DNA from: Lysobacter capsici
GTDB taxonomy: Bacteria > Pseudomonadota > Gammaproteobacteria > Xanthomonadales > Xanthomonadaceae
Length of the DNA stretch: 64,000 nucleotides
NCBI RefSeq assembly: GCF_018732085.1
Contig: NZ_CP076103.1
Location: 930,001-994,000 of the forward strand
Reading direction: 5' to 3'
In this document: positions 8,343 through 18,602 of the stretch, piece by piece
Layout: every line of letters begins with the position of its first letter
Position numbering within the stretch: the first letter of the stretch is position 1
The notes under the pieces: generated by a model
The model's input: only the letters and a program-made list of their open reading frames with translations
Told to the model about the DNA's origin: nothing
Database searches by the model: none
Translations under genes and position numbers: made by a program

Positions 8343-8380
8343 GGGGGAAACGAGACGGCTGCGCATGGGCGGTAGCGATG

Positions 8381-8488
8381 GTAGGAGCGGCGTGAGCCGC
8401 GACCTCGGCATCGCGCTTGCGTCGTATTTGGGGTGTCGCGGTCGCGGCTTGTGACCGAAGGAAATCCAGTAGGACGCCGCTCCTACAG
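8381..8488. repeat. Xanthomonadaceae-type intergenic palindrome, copy 2
   Basis: Starts GTAGGAGCGGCGTGAGCCGC and ends CGCCGCTCCTACAG. The right arm is interrupted by about 20 extra bases (GACCGAAGGAAATCCAGTAG) compared with copy 1. Confidence 0.8.
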
Positions 8489-8499
8489 GGAGAAACGAA

Positions 8500-8539
8500 A
8501 CGGCCGGGAAAGCGGGTGCTCTTCCGGCCGTTCCGTTTT
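8500..8539 (-). terminator. Terminator hairpin after purD
   Basis: Stem ACGGCCGGGAAAGC / GCTCTTCCGGCCGT, with T-rich sequence on both sides, so it could act in both directions. On the minus strand it lies directly after the purD stop codon. It is nearly identical to the stem at 6201-6235. Confidence 0.75.
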
Positions 8540-8556
8540 ACGTAGCGATGGGGCGC

Positions 8557-9858
8557 TTAAGACTTTGTGGTTTGCTGTTCGCGTTCGATCGCGCGCCAGC
8601 CGATGTCGTTGCGGTGGAACTCGCCGTCCCAGCTGATCTTGGCCAGCGCGGCGTAGGCTTCGCGCTGGGCCTGGGCGACGTCGTCGCCCAGCGCGCACAC
8701 GCACAGCACGCGGCCGCCGGCGGTCAGCACGTCGCCGTTCGGGCCGAGCTGGGTGCCGGCCTGGAAGACTTTCGCGTGCGCAGGTTGCGCTGCGTCGAGG
8801 CCGTGGATGACGTCGCCGGCTTTCGGCGTGTCCGGGTAGTTCGCCGCGGCCATCACCACGCCGAGCGAGGGGCGCGGGTTCCATTGCGCTTGGGTGATGT
8901 CGAGCTTGCCGTCGAGCGCGGCTTCGACCAGGTCGAGCAGGTCCGAGTCCAGGCGCAGCATCACCGGCTGGGTTTCCGGGTCGCCGAAGCGCACGTTGAA
9001 TTCGATGACTTTCGGCGCGCCGTGCGCGTCGATCATCAGGCCGGCGTAGAGGAAGCCGGTGAACGGCACGCCGTCGGCGATCATGCCGTCGACGGTCGGC
9101 ATCACCACTTCGCGCATCACGCGTGCATGCACCTCGGAGGTCACCACCGGTGCGGGCGAGTAGGCGCCCATGCCGCCGGTGTTGGGGCCGGTGTCGCCGT
9201 CGAACACGCGCTTGTGATCCTGCGAGGTCGCCATCGGCAGCGCGTGCTTGCCGTCGACCATGGAGATGAAGCTGGCTTCTTCGCCGTCGAGGAATTCTTC
9301 GATCACCACGCGCGCGCCGGCCGCGCCGAAGGCGTTGCCCGAGAGCATGTCGGTGACCGCGGCTTCGGCTTCGTCCAACGTCATCGCCACGATCACGCCC
9401 TTGCCGGCGGCCAGGCCGTCGGCCTTGACCACGATCGGCGCGCCTTTCTCGCGAACGTAGGCGAGCGCGGCGTCGACCTGCGTATGCACGGCGTAGTACG
9501 CGGTCGGAATGCCGTGGCGGGCGAGGAAGTCCTTGGCGTAGGCCTTGCTGCCTTCGAGCTGGGCGGCGGCGGCGGTCGGTCCGAAGATGCGCAGGCCGGC
9601 GGCGCGGAAGCGATCGACCACGCCGGCCACGAGCGGGGCTTCGGGGCCCACGATGGTCAGCGCGACGTTTTCGTCGGCGACTAGTTTCAGCAGGCCGTCG
9701 ATGTCGGTGGCGGCCACGGCGACGTTGCGGCAGCGTCCTTCGTGCGCGGTGCCGGCGTTGCCGGGCGCGACCAGCACTTCGTCGATGCGCGGCGACTGGG
9801 CGAGCTTCCAGGCCAGCGCGTGTTCGCGCCCGCCGGAACCGATGACGAGGACTTTCAT
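8557..9858 (-). CDS. purD: Phosphoribosylamine-glycine ligase
   Basis: A 433-residue GAR synthetase, which joins phosphoribosylamine and glycine with ATP in purine synthesis. It opens with MKVLVIGSGGREHALAWKLA, has the ATP-grasp core (VKADGLAAGKGVIVA near residues 140-155, FDGDTGPNTGGMGAYSPAP near 215) and FNVRFGDPETQPVM near residue 290. Length is normal for the family. The ATG at 9858 is preceded by AGGAG six bases upstream. It is third in a minus-strand set purH - membrane protein - purD, with repeat DNA in the 292-bp gap before it, so it may have its own promoter. Confidence 0.97.
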   Translation of the reverse strand: MKVLVIGSGGREHALAWKLAQSPRIDEVLVAPGNAGTAHEGRCRNVAVAATDIDGLLKLVADENVALTIVGPEAPLVAGVVDRFRAAGLRIFGPTAAAAQLEGSKAYAKDFLARHGIPTAYYAVHTQVDAALAYVREKGAPIVVKADGLAAGKGVIVAMTLDEAEAAVTDMLSGNAFGAAGARVVIEEFLDGEEASFISMVDGKHALPMATSQDHKRVFDGDTGPNTGGMGAYSPAPVVTSEVHARVMREVVMPTVDGMIADGVPFTGFLYAGLMIDAHGAPKVIEFNVRFGDPETQPVMLRLDSDLLDLVEAALDGKLDITQAQWNPRPSLGVVMAAANYPDTPKAGDVIHGLDAAQPAHAKVFQAGTQLGPNGDVLTAGGRVLCVCALGDDVAQAQREAYAALAKISWDGEFHRNDIGWRAIEREQQTTKS

Positions 9859-10018
9859 GGATGCTCCTGGCCACGACGGGCCGCGATGGCGTGGAATACG
9901 CGGATTCGGGATTTTACGCGAGTGCGGGGTGGGGTTGAGCGTCGGGTGGTGATCCGTTGCCGGTGGGTGTCGGGTGTGGGTTGCGTGTCGGGCATCGGGG
10001 ATGCGACGTGGGCGAGGT

Positions 10019-10113
10019 GGCGCGGTCGCGGCTTGCGCCGCTCCTGCAGGGCGCGGTTGTAGCCGCGAAGTCCGACTGTAGGAGCGGCGCGAGCCGCGAC
10101 TGCGACACTTCGC
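10019..10113. repeat. Xanthomonadaceae-type intergenic palindrome, copy 3 (outward arms)
   Basis: One arm reads GCGGTCGCGGCTTGCGCCGC and the next, about 35 bp on, GTAGGAGCGGCGCGAGCCGC. Here the two arms are in the reverse order compared with the copies at 8.3 kb. Confidence 0.75.
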
Positions 10114-10150
10114 GTGCGTCGCGATCACGATGTCGCAGCCGCAACTTGGA

Positions 10151-10930
10151 TTATTGGATCGCCGACCCGGACACGATCACCCCATCCTTGCGCATCCGCT
10201 CGATCGCCAGATCCGCCAGGCTGTCCCACAACGGCGGCGGCAGCCGGTTCTTGCGCAGATGCCACAGCAAGGCGATCGATTGCGAACGGCCTTCGCGCCA
10301 GGTGAGCGTCGCGCGCCAGGACGGTTGCAGGGTCTTCGGGTCCAGCAGTTCGACCCGGTAGTGCTGCTCGCTGACGATGCGGCCGTCGTACTGCAGGTCC
10401 TGCAGCGCGACCCGCAGCACCGGCGCGTTGAATTCGCGCAGGCGGTGCAGGGTGTCGGTCTGGTACTGCGCCGCGGCGTTGCGATCGGCGGCGCGGGCGG
10501 TCTGGCCGAAGCGTTCTTCGTCGCTGCGCGCGGCGTAGTCGCGGGTGGTGTAGCCCAGTTGTCCGAAGCGCTTGGCCAGTGCGCGCGCGACCTGCACGGT
10601 GTAGTCGCGGCGCAGGCCGGCGCCGATCTCCAGCGAAACGTCCGGCTCGACCACCAGCACCGCGACCGACGCGCCGTCGATGCGGTAGTCGCCGAGCGTT
10701 TCGCTGTCGACCGCCTGCCGGCGCGTGTACTGCCACGCGCCCCAGATCGCCATCACCACAAGCAACACCGCGATCACCGTGAGCTTGCGCGCGATCGAAC
10801 GGCCGAGGTTGCGGCCCAACGACGGCCGGCCGCTCAGGCCGGTCGCAACATCGAGCTCGGCCCTTGACCCCGAGGCACCTGACTTGGAAGTGCCGGGCTG
10901 GGAGGAGTCGGAATCAGAAGGATCGGACAT
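10151..10930 (-). CDS. Membrane-anchored hypothetical protein between purH and purD
   Basis: A 259-residue protein with a Ser-rich, acidic cytoplasmic head (residues 1-45), one transmembrane helix at about 48-67 (KLTVIAVLLVVMAIWGAWQY) and a periplasmic or extracytoplasmic domain of about 190 residues with no family I recognise. It contains YRIDGASVAVLVVEPDVSLE and a conserved-looking C-terminus (RLPPPLWDSLADLAIERMRKD). It lies 58 bp after purH on the same strand. Nothing in it suggests a role in purine synthesis; co-transcription with purH is likely from spacing. Confidence 0.7.
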   Translation of the reverse strand: MSDPSDSDSSQPGTSKSGASGSRAELDVATGLSGRPSLGRNLGRSIARKLTVIAVLLVVMAIWGAWQYTRRQAVDSETLGDYRIDGASVAVLVVEPDVSLEIGAGLRRDYTVQVARALAKRFGQLGYTTRDYAARSDEERFGQTARAADRNAAAQYQTDTLHRLREFNAPVLRVALQDLQYDGRIVSEQHYRVELLDPKTLQPSWRATLTWREGRSQSIALLWHLRKNRLPPPLWDSLADLAIERMRKDGVIVSGSAIQ

Positions 10931-10988
10931 AAGCGATCAAGCGCCGCCGCGACCGCCGAAGCGATCGCGGCCGCGCCCACCCTCGAGG

Positions 10989-12575
10989 TCAATGACGGAA
11001 ATGACGCACGCCGGTGAACACCATCGCCAGGCCGTGTTCGTCGGCGGCGGCGATCACTTCGTTGTCGCGCATCGAGCCGCCGGGCTGGATCACCGCCTGG
11101 ATGCCGGCCGCGGCCGCGGCGTCGATGCCGTCGCGGAACGGGAAGAACGCATCCGACGCCATCACCGAACCCGGCACGACCAGGCCGGCTTCCTCGGCCT
11201 TGAGCGCGGCGATCTTCGCGCTGACCACGCGGCTCATCTGGCCGGCGCCGATGCCGATGCTGCGGTGGTCGCGCGCATAGACGATGGCGTTGGACTTGAC
11301 GAACTTGGCGATGCGCCAGGCGAACAGCAGGTCGCTGAGCTGGGCATCAGTCGGGGCGAGTTTGCTGACCACTTTCAACTCGTCGCGGCCGACTTCGCGC
11401 AGGTCCGCGCTCTGCACCAGCAGGCCCGAGCCGATACGCTTGATGTCCTGCAAGTTGCGGCCGTCGCCGTGCGCGATGCGCAGCACGCGCACGTTGGCCT
11501 TCTTCTTGGCGTAATCGATCGCCGCGTCGTCGTAGTCCGGCGCGATCAGCACCTCGACGAACTGGCGGTCGAGGATGACCTTGGCGGTGGCGGCGTCGAG
11601 CCGGGTGTTGAAGGCGATGATGCCGCCGAAGGCGGAGGTCGGGTCGGTCGCATACGCCAACTCGTAGGCGTCGCCGCAGGCCACGCCCTGCGCCACGCCG
11701 CAGGGGTTGGCGTGCTTGACGATCACGCAGGCGGGGGTTTCGAACTGGCGCACGCATTCCCAGGCCGCGTCGGCGTCGGCGAGGTTGTTGTAGCTCAGTT
11801 CCTTGCCCTGCAACTGGGTGAAGGTGGCCAGGGTGCCGGGCAGCGGGTTCACGTCGCGGTAGAACGCGCCGAGCTGGTGCGGGTTTTCGCCGTAGCGCAG
11901 GTCCATGACCTTGACGAAGCTGGCGTTGTGCTGGGCCGGGAAGGCCTGCGCACTGCCGTCCTCGGCGATCGCCGAGAGGTGGTTGCTGATCGCGGCGTCG
12001 TACTGGGCGACGCGGTTGAACGCGGCCACCGACAGGGCGAAGCGGGTCTTGCCGCTGAGCGCGCCGTCGTTGCCGTTCAATTCCTCGATCAGGCCGGCGT
12101 ACTGGGCCGGATCGGTCGCGACCGCGACGCGGGCGAAGTTCTTCGCCGCCGAGCGCAGCATCGCCGGGCCGCCGATGTCGATGTTCTCGATGATGTCGTC
12201 GAAACGGCTGGCCGGGTTGGCGGCGACTTTCTCGAACGGGTAGAGGTTCAGCACCAGCAGGTCGATCGCGGCGATGCCGTGCTGGGCCATCACCGCGTCG
12301 TCGGTGCCGGCGCGGCCGAGCAGGCCGCCGTGGACGAGCGGATGCAGGGTCTTGACCCGGCCGTCCATCATTTCCGGAAAGCCGGTGACCTCGGACACGT
12401 CGCGCACGGCCAGGCCGGCGTCGCGCAGGGCCTTGGCGGTGCCGCCGGTGGACAGCAGTTCGACCCCGCGCGCGGCCAGGGCCTGGGCAAGTTCGAGGAG
12501 GCCGGTCTTGTCGGACACGGACAGCAGGGCGCGGCGGATGCGAACCGGCGCGCCGGTCGAGGTATCGGAGGTCAT
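10989..12575 (-). CDS. purH: Bifunctional AICAR formyltransferase / IMP cyclohydrolase
   Basis: A 528-residue PurH catalysing the last two steps of IMP synthesis. The N-terminal cyclohydrolase (MGS-like) domain has [19 protein letters not shown] and [13 protein letters not shown]; the C-terminal formyltransferase domain has KHANPCGVA, the catalytic Lys-His pair, and [12 protein letters not shown], and it ends [11 protein letters not shown] as the family does. The frame is open far upstream but the family start is the Met at 12575; the ribosome site there is weak. In related genomes purH follows fis and precedes purD; here fis is 10 kb away with other genes between. The 273-bp gap to the divergent operon at 12849 must hold both promoters. 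Confidence 0.97.
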   Translation of the reverse strand: MTSDTSTGAPVRIRRALLSVSDKTGLLELAQALAARGVELLSTGGTAKALRDAGLAVRDVSEVTGFPEMMDGRVKTLHPLVHGGLLGRAGTDDAVMAQHGIAAIDLLVLNLYPFEKVAANPASRFDDIIENIDIGGPAMLRSAAKNFARVAVATDPAQYAGLIEELNGNDGALSGKTRFALSVAAFNRVAQYDAAISNHLSAIAEDGSAQAFPAQHNASFVKVMDLRYGENPHQLGAFYRDVNPLPGTLATFTQLQGKELSYNNLADADAAWECVRQFETPACVIVKHANPCGVAQGVACGDAYELAYATDPTSAFGGIIAFNTRLDAATAKVILDRQFVEVLIAPDYDDAAIDYAKKKANVRVLRIAHGDGRNLQDIKRIGSGLLVQSADLREVGRDELKVVSKLAPTDAQLSDLLFAWRIAKFVKSNAIVYARDHRSIGIGAGQMSRVVSAKIAALKAEEAGLVVPGSVMASDAFFPFRDGIDAAAAAGIQAVIQPGGSMRDNEVIAAADEHGLAMVFTGVRHFRH

Positions 12576-12848
12576 TCGGGGAAGGGGGCAGCGGAAGGGC
12601 GCGGGAATTATAGCGGGGGTGGGCCGCCGGGCCGGCCCGTTCAGGCCCGGATCGCGCGTCGTCGGCCACTGCGGCCCGCGCGATCGCGACGCAAGGCCGC
12701 CGCGGGGCCGCTGCCGGCACCGCCACGCTGATCCGGCGGGCCAGTATTTCGATACCGCGCGCATCCGCGGGCACGGGGACCGCGATCGTTGTCCGCAGCC
12801 GCTAAGCTGATCGACGATGCCCGCCAGGGCTTTGGGAACGCACAGGGA

Positions 12849-13493
12849 ATGGCTTCGATCTACGCTTTGAAAGGACGCTTCCAGGGACTGCTGCGGCCGC
12901 TGGTGCGGCGCCTGTACGCGCTGGACGTCACCGCCAACCAGGTCACCACCGCCGCGGCGGTCGTCTCGCTCGGCGTGGCCGCGCTGGTGTACTGGGGCGC
13001 GCCGATGCGGCCGTGGCTGTTCGCGCTGCTGCCGCTGTGGATGTTCGCGCGCATGGCGATGAACGCGATCGACGGCATGCTGGCGCGCGAGTTCGGCCAG
13101 CAGTCGCGGCTGGGCGCCTACCTCAACGAACTGTGCGATGTGGTGTCCGACAGCGCCTTGTACCTGGCCTTGTTCGCGGTGGCCGGCCTGCATCCGGCGC
13201 CGTTGCTGGCGTTCGTGCTGCTGGCGGCGCTGACCGAATACGCCGGCGTGCTCGGGCCGATGATCGGCGCGCCGCGCCGCTACGACGGGCCGATGGGCAA
13301 GAGCGACCGCGCGTTCGTGGTCGGTCTGCTGGGGGTGTTGCTTGCATTGGGTTGGATCGGTGCGCGCGGCGCGGAACTGATCTTGATCGTGGCCGGCGTG
13401 CTGTGCGTGTTGACCGTGGTGCGCCGCGTGCGCGCCGGTTTGCGGCATGATGCCGCGCAGGATGCCGCAGTAACGCAACAGGGAGAAGGTTGA
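12849..13493 (+). CDS. CDP-alcohol phosphatidyltransferase, YnbA-like
   Basis: A 214-residue membrane enzyme with about six helices and a CDP-alcohol phosphotransferase motif, [30 protein letters not shown] in short (residues about 76-105). In the standard motif four Asp bind metal; here the first and third are Asn, exactly as I recall in E. coli YnbA (NALDG...LNETGD), so the change is a family feature. The family makes phospholipids from CDP-diacylglycerol; the acceptor is unknown for YnbA. Start at 12849 fits YnbA's N-terminus; a TTG at 12789 has no ribosome site. It is first of eight genes that overlap or nearly touch. Confidence 0.85.
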   Translation: MASIYALKGRFQGLLRPLVRRLYALDVTANQVTTAAAVVSLGVAALVYWGAPMRPWLFALLPLWMFARMAMNAIDGMLAREFGQQSRLGAYLNELCDVVSDSALYLALFAVAGLHPAPLLAFVLLAALTEYAGVLGPMIGAPRRYDGPMGKSDRAFVVGLLGVLLALGWIGARGAELILIVAGVLCVLTVVRRVRAGLRHDAAQDAAVTQQGEG

Positions 13494-15253
13494 TGAGGGA
13501 AGTACAGGAACGCCAGTTCGCCAGTTTCGACGGCACCTCGCTGTTCTATCGGTATTGGCCCGCGAGCGCGCCGGTCGCCGGCCAGCCGCGCCGCGCGATC
13601 GTGCTGCTGCATCGCGGCCACGAGCACTCCGGCCGGGTCCAGCATCTGGTCGCCGAGTTGGGCATGGAGGATGTCGACTTCTTCGCCTGGGACGCGCGCG
13701 GCAACGGCCGCTCGCCCGGCGAGCGCGGCGATGCGCCCGGTTTCGACGCGCTGGTGCGCGATCTGGACCGTTTCGTCGCTCATATCGGCGCCAGCCACGG
13801 CATATCGGTCGAAGACACCGCGCTGATCGCGCAAAGCGTCGGCGCGGTGGTCGCCGCGACCTGGGTCCACGACTACGCGCCGCGCCTGCGCGCGCTGGTG
13901 CTGGCCTCGCCGGCGTTCAAGGTCAAGCTGTACGTGCCGCTGGCGGTGCCGGGCCTGAAGCTGATGCAGAAGCTGCGCGGCAATTTCTTCGTCAACAGCT
14001 ACGTCAAGCCGCAGTGGCTGACGCATGATCCGGAGCGCGTGGAGAGCTATCGCACCGATCCGCTGATCACCCGGCCTATTTCGGTGCGGGTGTTGCTGGG
14101 CTTGTACGAGGCTTCAGACCGTATTGTGGCTGACGCGCAGGCTATAACAGTTCCGACGCAACTCTTGGTCTCGGGTTCGGACTTCGTCGTGCATCGCGGC
14201 CCGCAGGACCGGTTTTACGAGCGCCTGGGATCGAGCATCAAGGAACGCCATCTGCTGCAAGGGTTCTATCACGACACCCTGGGCGAGAAGGGCCGGGCCG
14301 CCGCGATCAACCGCATCCGCGCGTTCGTGCAGGCGCGTTTCGCCGAACCGCTGCGCCGCGCCGATCTGCTCGACGCGCACCGGCACGGCCCGAGCTTCGA
14401 GGAATCGGAAAAACTCTCGTGGCCGCCGGAGCGCTGGTCGCTGGCCGACCTGCGCTGGCGCTTCACCCGCGCCGGGCTGCGCTTCGGCGGCAAGTTCTCC
14501 GAAGGCATCAAGCTCGGCCTGGACACCGGCTTCGACTCGGGCAGCAGCCTGGACTACGTCTACCGCGACGAGGCGCGCGGCAAGGGGCCGCTGGGGCGGA
14601 TGATCGATCGCAACTACCTCGACGCGATCGGCTGGCGCGGCATCCGCGTGCGCCGCCTGCATATGCATGAACTGCTGCGCGAAGCGATGACGCGCCTGCG
14701 CGCGGCGTCGATGCCGGTGCATGCGGTCGATATCGCCGCCGGTCACGGTCGCTATGCGCTCGAAGCGCTGGCCGGCGGCAACGAGCACGCCGATTCGATC
14801 CGCCTGCGCGACTACAGCGAGCTCAACGTCGACAAGGGCCGCGCCTTGATCGACACCCTCGGCGCCGGCGCGCTCGCGCGCTTCGACCAGGGCGACGCGT
14901 TCGACCGCAACGCGCTGGCCGCGCTCGATCCACGGCCGACCCTGGCGGTGGTGTCGGGCCTGTACGAGCTGTTTCCCGACAACGCGCTGGTGCGGCGCTC
15001 GCTCGAAGGCCTGGCCGCGGCGGTGCCGCCGGGCGGTTTCATCGTCTACACCGGCCAGCCCTGGCATCCGCAACTGGAGTTCATCGCCCGCGCGCTGACC
15101 AGCCACCGCGGCGGCGAAGCCTGGGTGATGCGTCGGCGCAGCCAGCAGGAGATGGACGATCTGGTGCGCGCGGCGGGCTTCGTCAAGATCGATCAGCGCA
15201 TCGACGCCTGGGGCATCTTCACCGTATCGCTGGCGCAGCGGGTCGACGCATGA
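13493..15253 (+). CDS. Alpha/beta hydrolase fused to SAM methyltransferase, YnbC-like
   Basis: A 586-residue fusion. Residues 1-300 are a serine hydrolase of lysophospholipase type ([35 protein letters not shown], nucleophile elbow AQSVGA near residue 121, late HDTLGEK His). Residues about 380-586 are a class I methyltransferase ([14 protein letters not shown] as motif [26 protein letters not shown]). E. coli YnbC has the same size and order. ATG at 13493 overlaps the TGA of the upstream gene (TGATG) behind a GGGAGAAGG ribosome site. Probably edits or methylates the lipid made by the operon; substrate unknown. Confidence 0.85.
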   Translation: MREVQERQFASFDGTSLFYRYWPASAPVAGQPRRAIVLLHRGHEHSGRVQHLVAELGMEDVDFFAWDARGNGRSPGERGDAPGFDALVRDLDRFVAHIGASHGISVEDTALIAQSVGAVVAATWVHDYAPRLRALVLASPAFKVKLYVPLAVPGLKLMQKLRGNFFVNSYVKPQWLTHDPERVESYRTDPLITRPISVRVLLGLYEASDRIVADAQAITVPTQLLVSGSDFVVHRGPQDRFYERLGSSIKERHLLQGFYHDTLGEKGRAAAINRIRAFVQARFAEPLRRADLLDAHRHGPSFEESEKLSWPPERWSLADLRWRFTRAGLRFGGKFSEGIKLGLDTGFDSGSSLDYVYRDEARGKGPLGRMIDRNYLDAIGWRGIRVRRLHMHELLREAMTRLRAASMPVHAVDIAAGHGRYALEALAGGNEHADSIRLRDYSELNVDKGRALIDTLGAGALARFDQGDAFDRNALAALDPRPTLAVVSGLYELFPDNALVRRSLEGLAAAVPPGGFIVYTGQPWHPQLEFIARALTSHRGGEAWVMRRRSQQEMDDLVRAAGFVKIDQRIDAWGIFTVSLAQRVDA

Positions 15254-16596
15254 CCGCTGCGACCGCGCGGCGTCCGTGGGGGCGGGCGCTGCTGTGGCTG
15301 ATCTTCCTCGGGCCGCTGTTCTTTCTGAGCTACGGCTACGCCAACTCGGTCGCGGCCGCGCGCGTCGACGTACCCAGCATCGTGTTCGACTGGGAACGGG
15401 CGATGCCGTTCTGGGCCTGGACGATCGTGCCGTACTGGTCGATCGACGTGTTCTACGGGATCTCGCTGTTCGTCTGCCGCGACCGGCGCGAACTCGATAC
15501 CCAGGCGCTGCGACTGCTGAGCGCGCAGGTCGTCGCGATCTCGTGTTTCCTGTTGTTCCCGCTGCATTTCAGCTTCACCCGACCGGAGACGGGCGGCGTG
15601 TTCGGTTGGTTGTTCGACGTGCTGCTGGGCTTCGACAAGCCGTTCAACCAGGCGCCGTCGCTGCACATCGTGCTGCTGATCGTGCTGTGGGTGCGTTTCG
15701 CCCAGCACTTGAACGGCGTGTGGCGCTGGATGTTGCACCTGTGGTTCGCGCTGATCGGCCTATCGGTGCTGACCACCTATCAGCATCACTTCATCGACTT
15801 GCCCACCGGCGTGCTGGCCGGTTGGCTGTGCGTGTGGCTGTGGCCGGAACGCGCCGCCGCGCCGTGGCGGCACGCGGCGCTCGCGCGCGATCCGCAGCGC
15901 TGGAAGCTCGCGCTGATCTATCTGGCCGGCGCTGGCGCGTGCGCGTATGCCGCGATCGCGTTCGGCGGGATCGGCCTGTGGTTGCTGTGGCCGGCGCTGT
16001 CGTTGCTGCTGGTGGCGCTGAACTACGCCGTGCTCGGCGCGGGCGGCTTCCAGAAACGCGACGAAGGCCGGCTGAGCACGGCGGCGTGCTGGCTGTATGC
16101 GCCGTATCTGCTGGGCGCGTGGCTCAATTCGCGCTGGTGGACGCGCAACGCGCCGCAGCCGGTGTGGGTGATCGACGAAGTCTGGCTGGGCCGGGTGCCC
16201 GGCCGCGGCGAACGCGACGGCTATGCGCGGGTGGTCGATGTCAGCGCGGAGTTGCCGTTGCGGTCGTGGCGATCGGGCGACGTGGTCCGGCCGATGCTGG
16301 ACTTGGTCGCGCCGAGCGCCGAGCAGTTGCGCGCGGCCGCCATCGATATCGAATCGATGCGGGGGCACGGCGAGATTCTGGTCTGCTGCGCCCTGGGCTA
16401 TTCGCGCAGCGCGGCCGTGGTCGCGGCCTGGCTGCTGCACAGCGGCCGCGCGGTCACGGTGGACGAGGCGATCGCGATCCTGCGCAAGGCGCGGCCGGCG
16501 ATCGTGCTGCGCGACCGGCATCGGCGCGCGCTGGGCTTGATGACGCGTGAAGCGGCGACGGCGCGCACGCAGGTTCCGGATGGACACGCCGCATGA
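15250..16596 (+). CDS. PAP2 phosphatase fused to dual-specificity phosphatase, YnbD-like
   Basis: A 448-residue protein. The membrane half (residues 1-300) has PAP2-type motifs PSLHIVLL near residue 137 and TYQHHFIDLPTGVLAG near 176, as in lipid phosphate phosphatases. The C-terminal half is a Cys-based phosphatase with CX5R in CALGYSRSAA near residue 378. The same fusion is E. coli YnbD. It starts in a 4-bp ATGA overlap with the gene before. Two phosphatase sites in one chain suggest removal of phosphate from a lipid head group or a phosphatidylglycerol-phosphate-like intermediate; this is inferred. Confidence 0.85.
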   Translation: MTAATARRPWGRALLWLIFLGPLFFLSYGYANSVAAARVDVPSIVFDWERAMPFWAWTIVPYWSIDVFYGISLFVCRDRRELDTQALRLLSAQVVAISCFLLFPLHFSFTRPETGGVFGWLFDVLLGFDKPFNQAPSLHIVLLIVLWVRFAQHLNGVWRWMLHLWFALIGLSVLTTYQHHFIDLPTGVLAGWLCVWLWPERAAAPWRHAALARDPQRWKLALIYLAGAGACAYAAIAFGGIGLWLLWPALSLLLVALNYAVLGAGGFQKRDEGRLSTAACWLYAPYLLGAWLNSRWWTRNAPQPVWVIDEVWLGRVPGRGERDGYARVVDVSAELPLRSWRSGDVVRPMLDLVAPSAEQLRAAAIDIESMRGHGEILVCCALGYSRSAAVVAAWLLHSGRAVTVDEAIAILRKARPAIVLRDRHRRALGLMTREAATARTQVPDGHAA

Positions 16597-17075
16597 GCGA
16601 TACGCAAACGCCACCGCCGAACGGCAACCCCGATGCGACGACGGCCTTCGACCTGCGCGCGATGGCCTCGCTGCTGGCGCAGGGCCGGCATCTGCGCAGC
16701 GCTTCGCTGATCGTGCTGGCGGCCACCTTGCTGGGTCTGGTGTGGCCCGATGCGGGCGCGGATGCCATGCCGGCGTGGTTGCTGCTGAGCCTGTGCGCCG
16801 GGCTGGCGCAGTTGTATTACGCGCTGCGGGTGGATTTCGACGCGAAGCTCCTGGCCGCGCTGGCCGACCACGGCGATGGCGCCAACGCCGGCATGCACGC
16901 CGCGCAACGTCTGGACGCGAGCCTGATCGCGCTGGGCCTGTTGCCGCGCGACCGCGCCGGTCGCGACTGGCCGGCGCGCTGGCGCGGCGCGCGTGGGTTG
17001 CTGCGCAATCAGGCGTTGTGCCTGCTGGCCCAATTGGCGATGCTGGTCGCGGCCTATGGGCGGGTGTGGCTATGA
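16593..17075 (+). CDS. Hypothetical membrane protein in ynb-like operon
   Basis: A 160-residue protein with two hydrophobic hairpins (ASLIVLAATLLGLVW and AWLLLSLCAGLAQLYYAL) and a C-terminal helix (LCLLAQLAMLVAAYG). No family is recognised; E. coli ynbABCD has no counterpart. It overlaps its neighbours by 4 bp on both sides (ATGA), so it is certainly part of the operon. It pairs with the next gene in context and may be a small partner of that protein. Confidence 0.75.
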   Translation: MSDTQTPPPNGNPDATTAFDLRAMASLLAQGRHLRSASLIVLAATLLGLVWPDAGADAMPAWLLLSLCAGLAQLYYALRVDFDAKLLAALADHGDGANAGMHAAQRLDASLIALGLLPRDRAGRDWPARWRGARGLLRNQALCLLAQLAMLVAAYGRVWL

Positions 17076-18589
17076 GCGAAACGGGGATGGACGAGAACGT
17101 GTGGACCGCGCCGCGGCGCGCGCTGTGGCAGCGCCTGCACCAATACGATTTCGGCGGCGAACACCACGAGGCCTTTCTGACCCGCGTCGCCCACACCTGC
17201 CAGACCACCCGCGAGGGCGCGCAGGCGGCGCTGGAGGAATACCGGCGCTTCTGTTTTCTCGCGATCGCCGCCGGCCATGCGGTCACGCCGAGCGAACTGA
17301 TCGATCAGGTCTGGCACGCGCACATGACCGACACCCGCGACTACTGGCAGCGCTTCTGTCCGCAGGTGCTCGAACAATCGCTGCACCATGCGCCCTCGCT
17401 CGGCGGCGCGCAGGAGCAGGAGCGGCATCAACAGCAGTACCGCGAGACCTGGATCAGCTACGAGCGTTTCTTCGGCGATCCACCGGCGGCGCAATGGCCG
17501 TATCCGACGCTGTCGCGCGCGGCGCAGGCCGCGACCGCGCAGCCGTCTTCGGGCCGGCGCACGCCGTTGCGATTCGTCACGCCGTGGACCTCGCCGCCGC
17601 GCGGCGCCGGTCGCTGGGTGTGGATCTGGAGCGTCGCCTGCGCCGCGGCCTATGCCTGGGGCGTGTCGGTGTCGACGGACTTCGACCCGCTGCAATGGCG
17701 CGGCTCTCAGTTTCTCGCGTTCTACATCGCCGCGATCGGCTGCGTGTTCACGCTCGGCGGCGCATTGGAGCGGCGCGTGCGCGGCGCCAACCGGCGCGGC
17801 AGCGTCAAGGGCGAGGACCCGGTCGAACTGGGCTTCCTCGCCGACGGCGCCGAACGCGCCGCGGACGTGGCGATCGTCGAACTGCTCGACCGCGATGCCC
17901 TGCGCCTGGATTTCGCCGGTCACGCCCGCGACGCGGCGCGCAGCGGCGCCTGGCTGCGCGCGAACCCGGACGGCGGCAAACCGCCTCTTTCCGAATCGCT
18001 GCGCGAAGCCATGTGGATCGTGCAGCGCCGGCAGAATCTCGACGACGCCCTCGGCGCGCTCAAGCAGCACTACGCCGGATTGGGCGAGCACCTGCAGCGC
18101 AAGGGATGGTGGATGAGTTCGGGACGGGCCTTGTGCGCGCGTCTGATGGGTACGCTGCCGATCGTCGCCTTGATCGGATTCGGCCTGGGCAAGATTTTCA
18201 TCGGCCTGGAGCGCGGCAAGCCGGTGGGCTTCCTGGTGGTGCTCACCGCGTTCGCGGGTGTGCTGGCGCTGGTCCGCTGGGCCTACGCCAAGCGGCGTTC
18301 GCGCGCCGGCGACTGGGCGCTGCACGATGCCGACCGCGCCATGGCCAAGCGCCGCGAATCCAGCGACGCCGAGGCCGGCGCGCGGGTCGCGTTGATGGGC
18401 ACGGCGGGCCTGATCGACAGCGCGCTGGTCGATTACCACACCCTGCGCACGCCGGTGTCCAGCAGCAGCGACGGCAGCGGCGGCAGCAGCAGTTGCGGCA
18501 GCAGTGGCAACAGCGGCGGTAGCAGCGACAGCGGCGGCAGCAGTTGCGGGTCCAGCGGCTGCGGCGGTTGCGGCGGCGGTGGCGATTGA
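17072..18589 (+). CDS. GRDP-like / TIGR04222-type membrane protein with Ser-Gly-Cys tail
   Basis: A 505-residue protein. The N-terminal part has LIDQVWHAHMTDTRDYWQRF (about residues 73-92) and HHAPSLGG, resembling the WHxHM domain of glycine-rich-domain proteins (DUF1399). The middle has membrane helices (VWIWSVACAAAYAWGVSV; FYIAAIGCVFTLGG), then a soluble part with LGFLADGAERAADVAIVEL like TIGR04222 membrane proteins, two more helices, and a tail of about 45 residues made almost only of Ser, Gly, Cys and Asp. Function unknown. It overlaps the previous gene by ATGA. The Cys-rich tail could bind metal or be modified. Confidence 0.75.
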   Translation: MSETGMDENVWTAPRRALWQRLHQYDFGGEHHEAFLTRVAHTCQTTREGAQAALEEYRRFCFLAIAAGHAVTPSELIDQVWHAHMTDTRDYWQRFCPQVLEQSLHHAPSLGGAQEQERHQQQYRETWISYERFFGDPPAAQWPYPTLSRAAQAATAQPSSGRRTPLRFVTPWTSPPRGAGRWVWIWSVACAAAYAWGVSVSTDFDPLQWRGSQFLAFYIAAIGCVFTLGGALERRVRGANRRGSVKGEDPVELGFLADGAERAADVAIVELLDRDALRLDFAGHARDAARSGAWLRANPDGGKPPLSESLREAMWIVQRRQNLDDALGALKQHYAGLGEHLQRKGWWMSSGRALCARLMGTLPIVALIGFGLGKIFIGLERGKPVGFLVVLTAFAGVLALVRWAYAKRRSRAGDWALHDADRAMAKRRESSDAEAGARVALMGTAGLIDSALVDYHTLRTPVSSSSDGSGGSSSCGSSGNSGGSSDSGGSSCGSSGCGGCGGGGD

Positions 18590-18602
18590 ACGGAGCGACA
18601 GC

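Noticed and set aside
8258..8488. Insertion sequence remnants
   Set aside because: Only palindromic arms, no transposase reading frame; fits the scattered intergenic repeat of this family.
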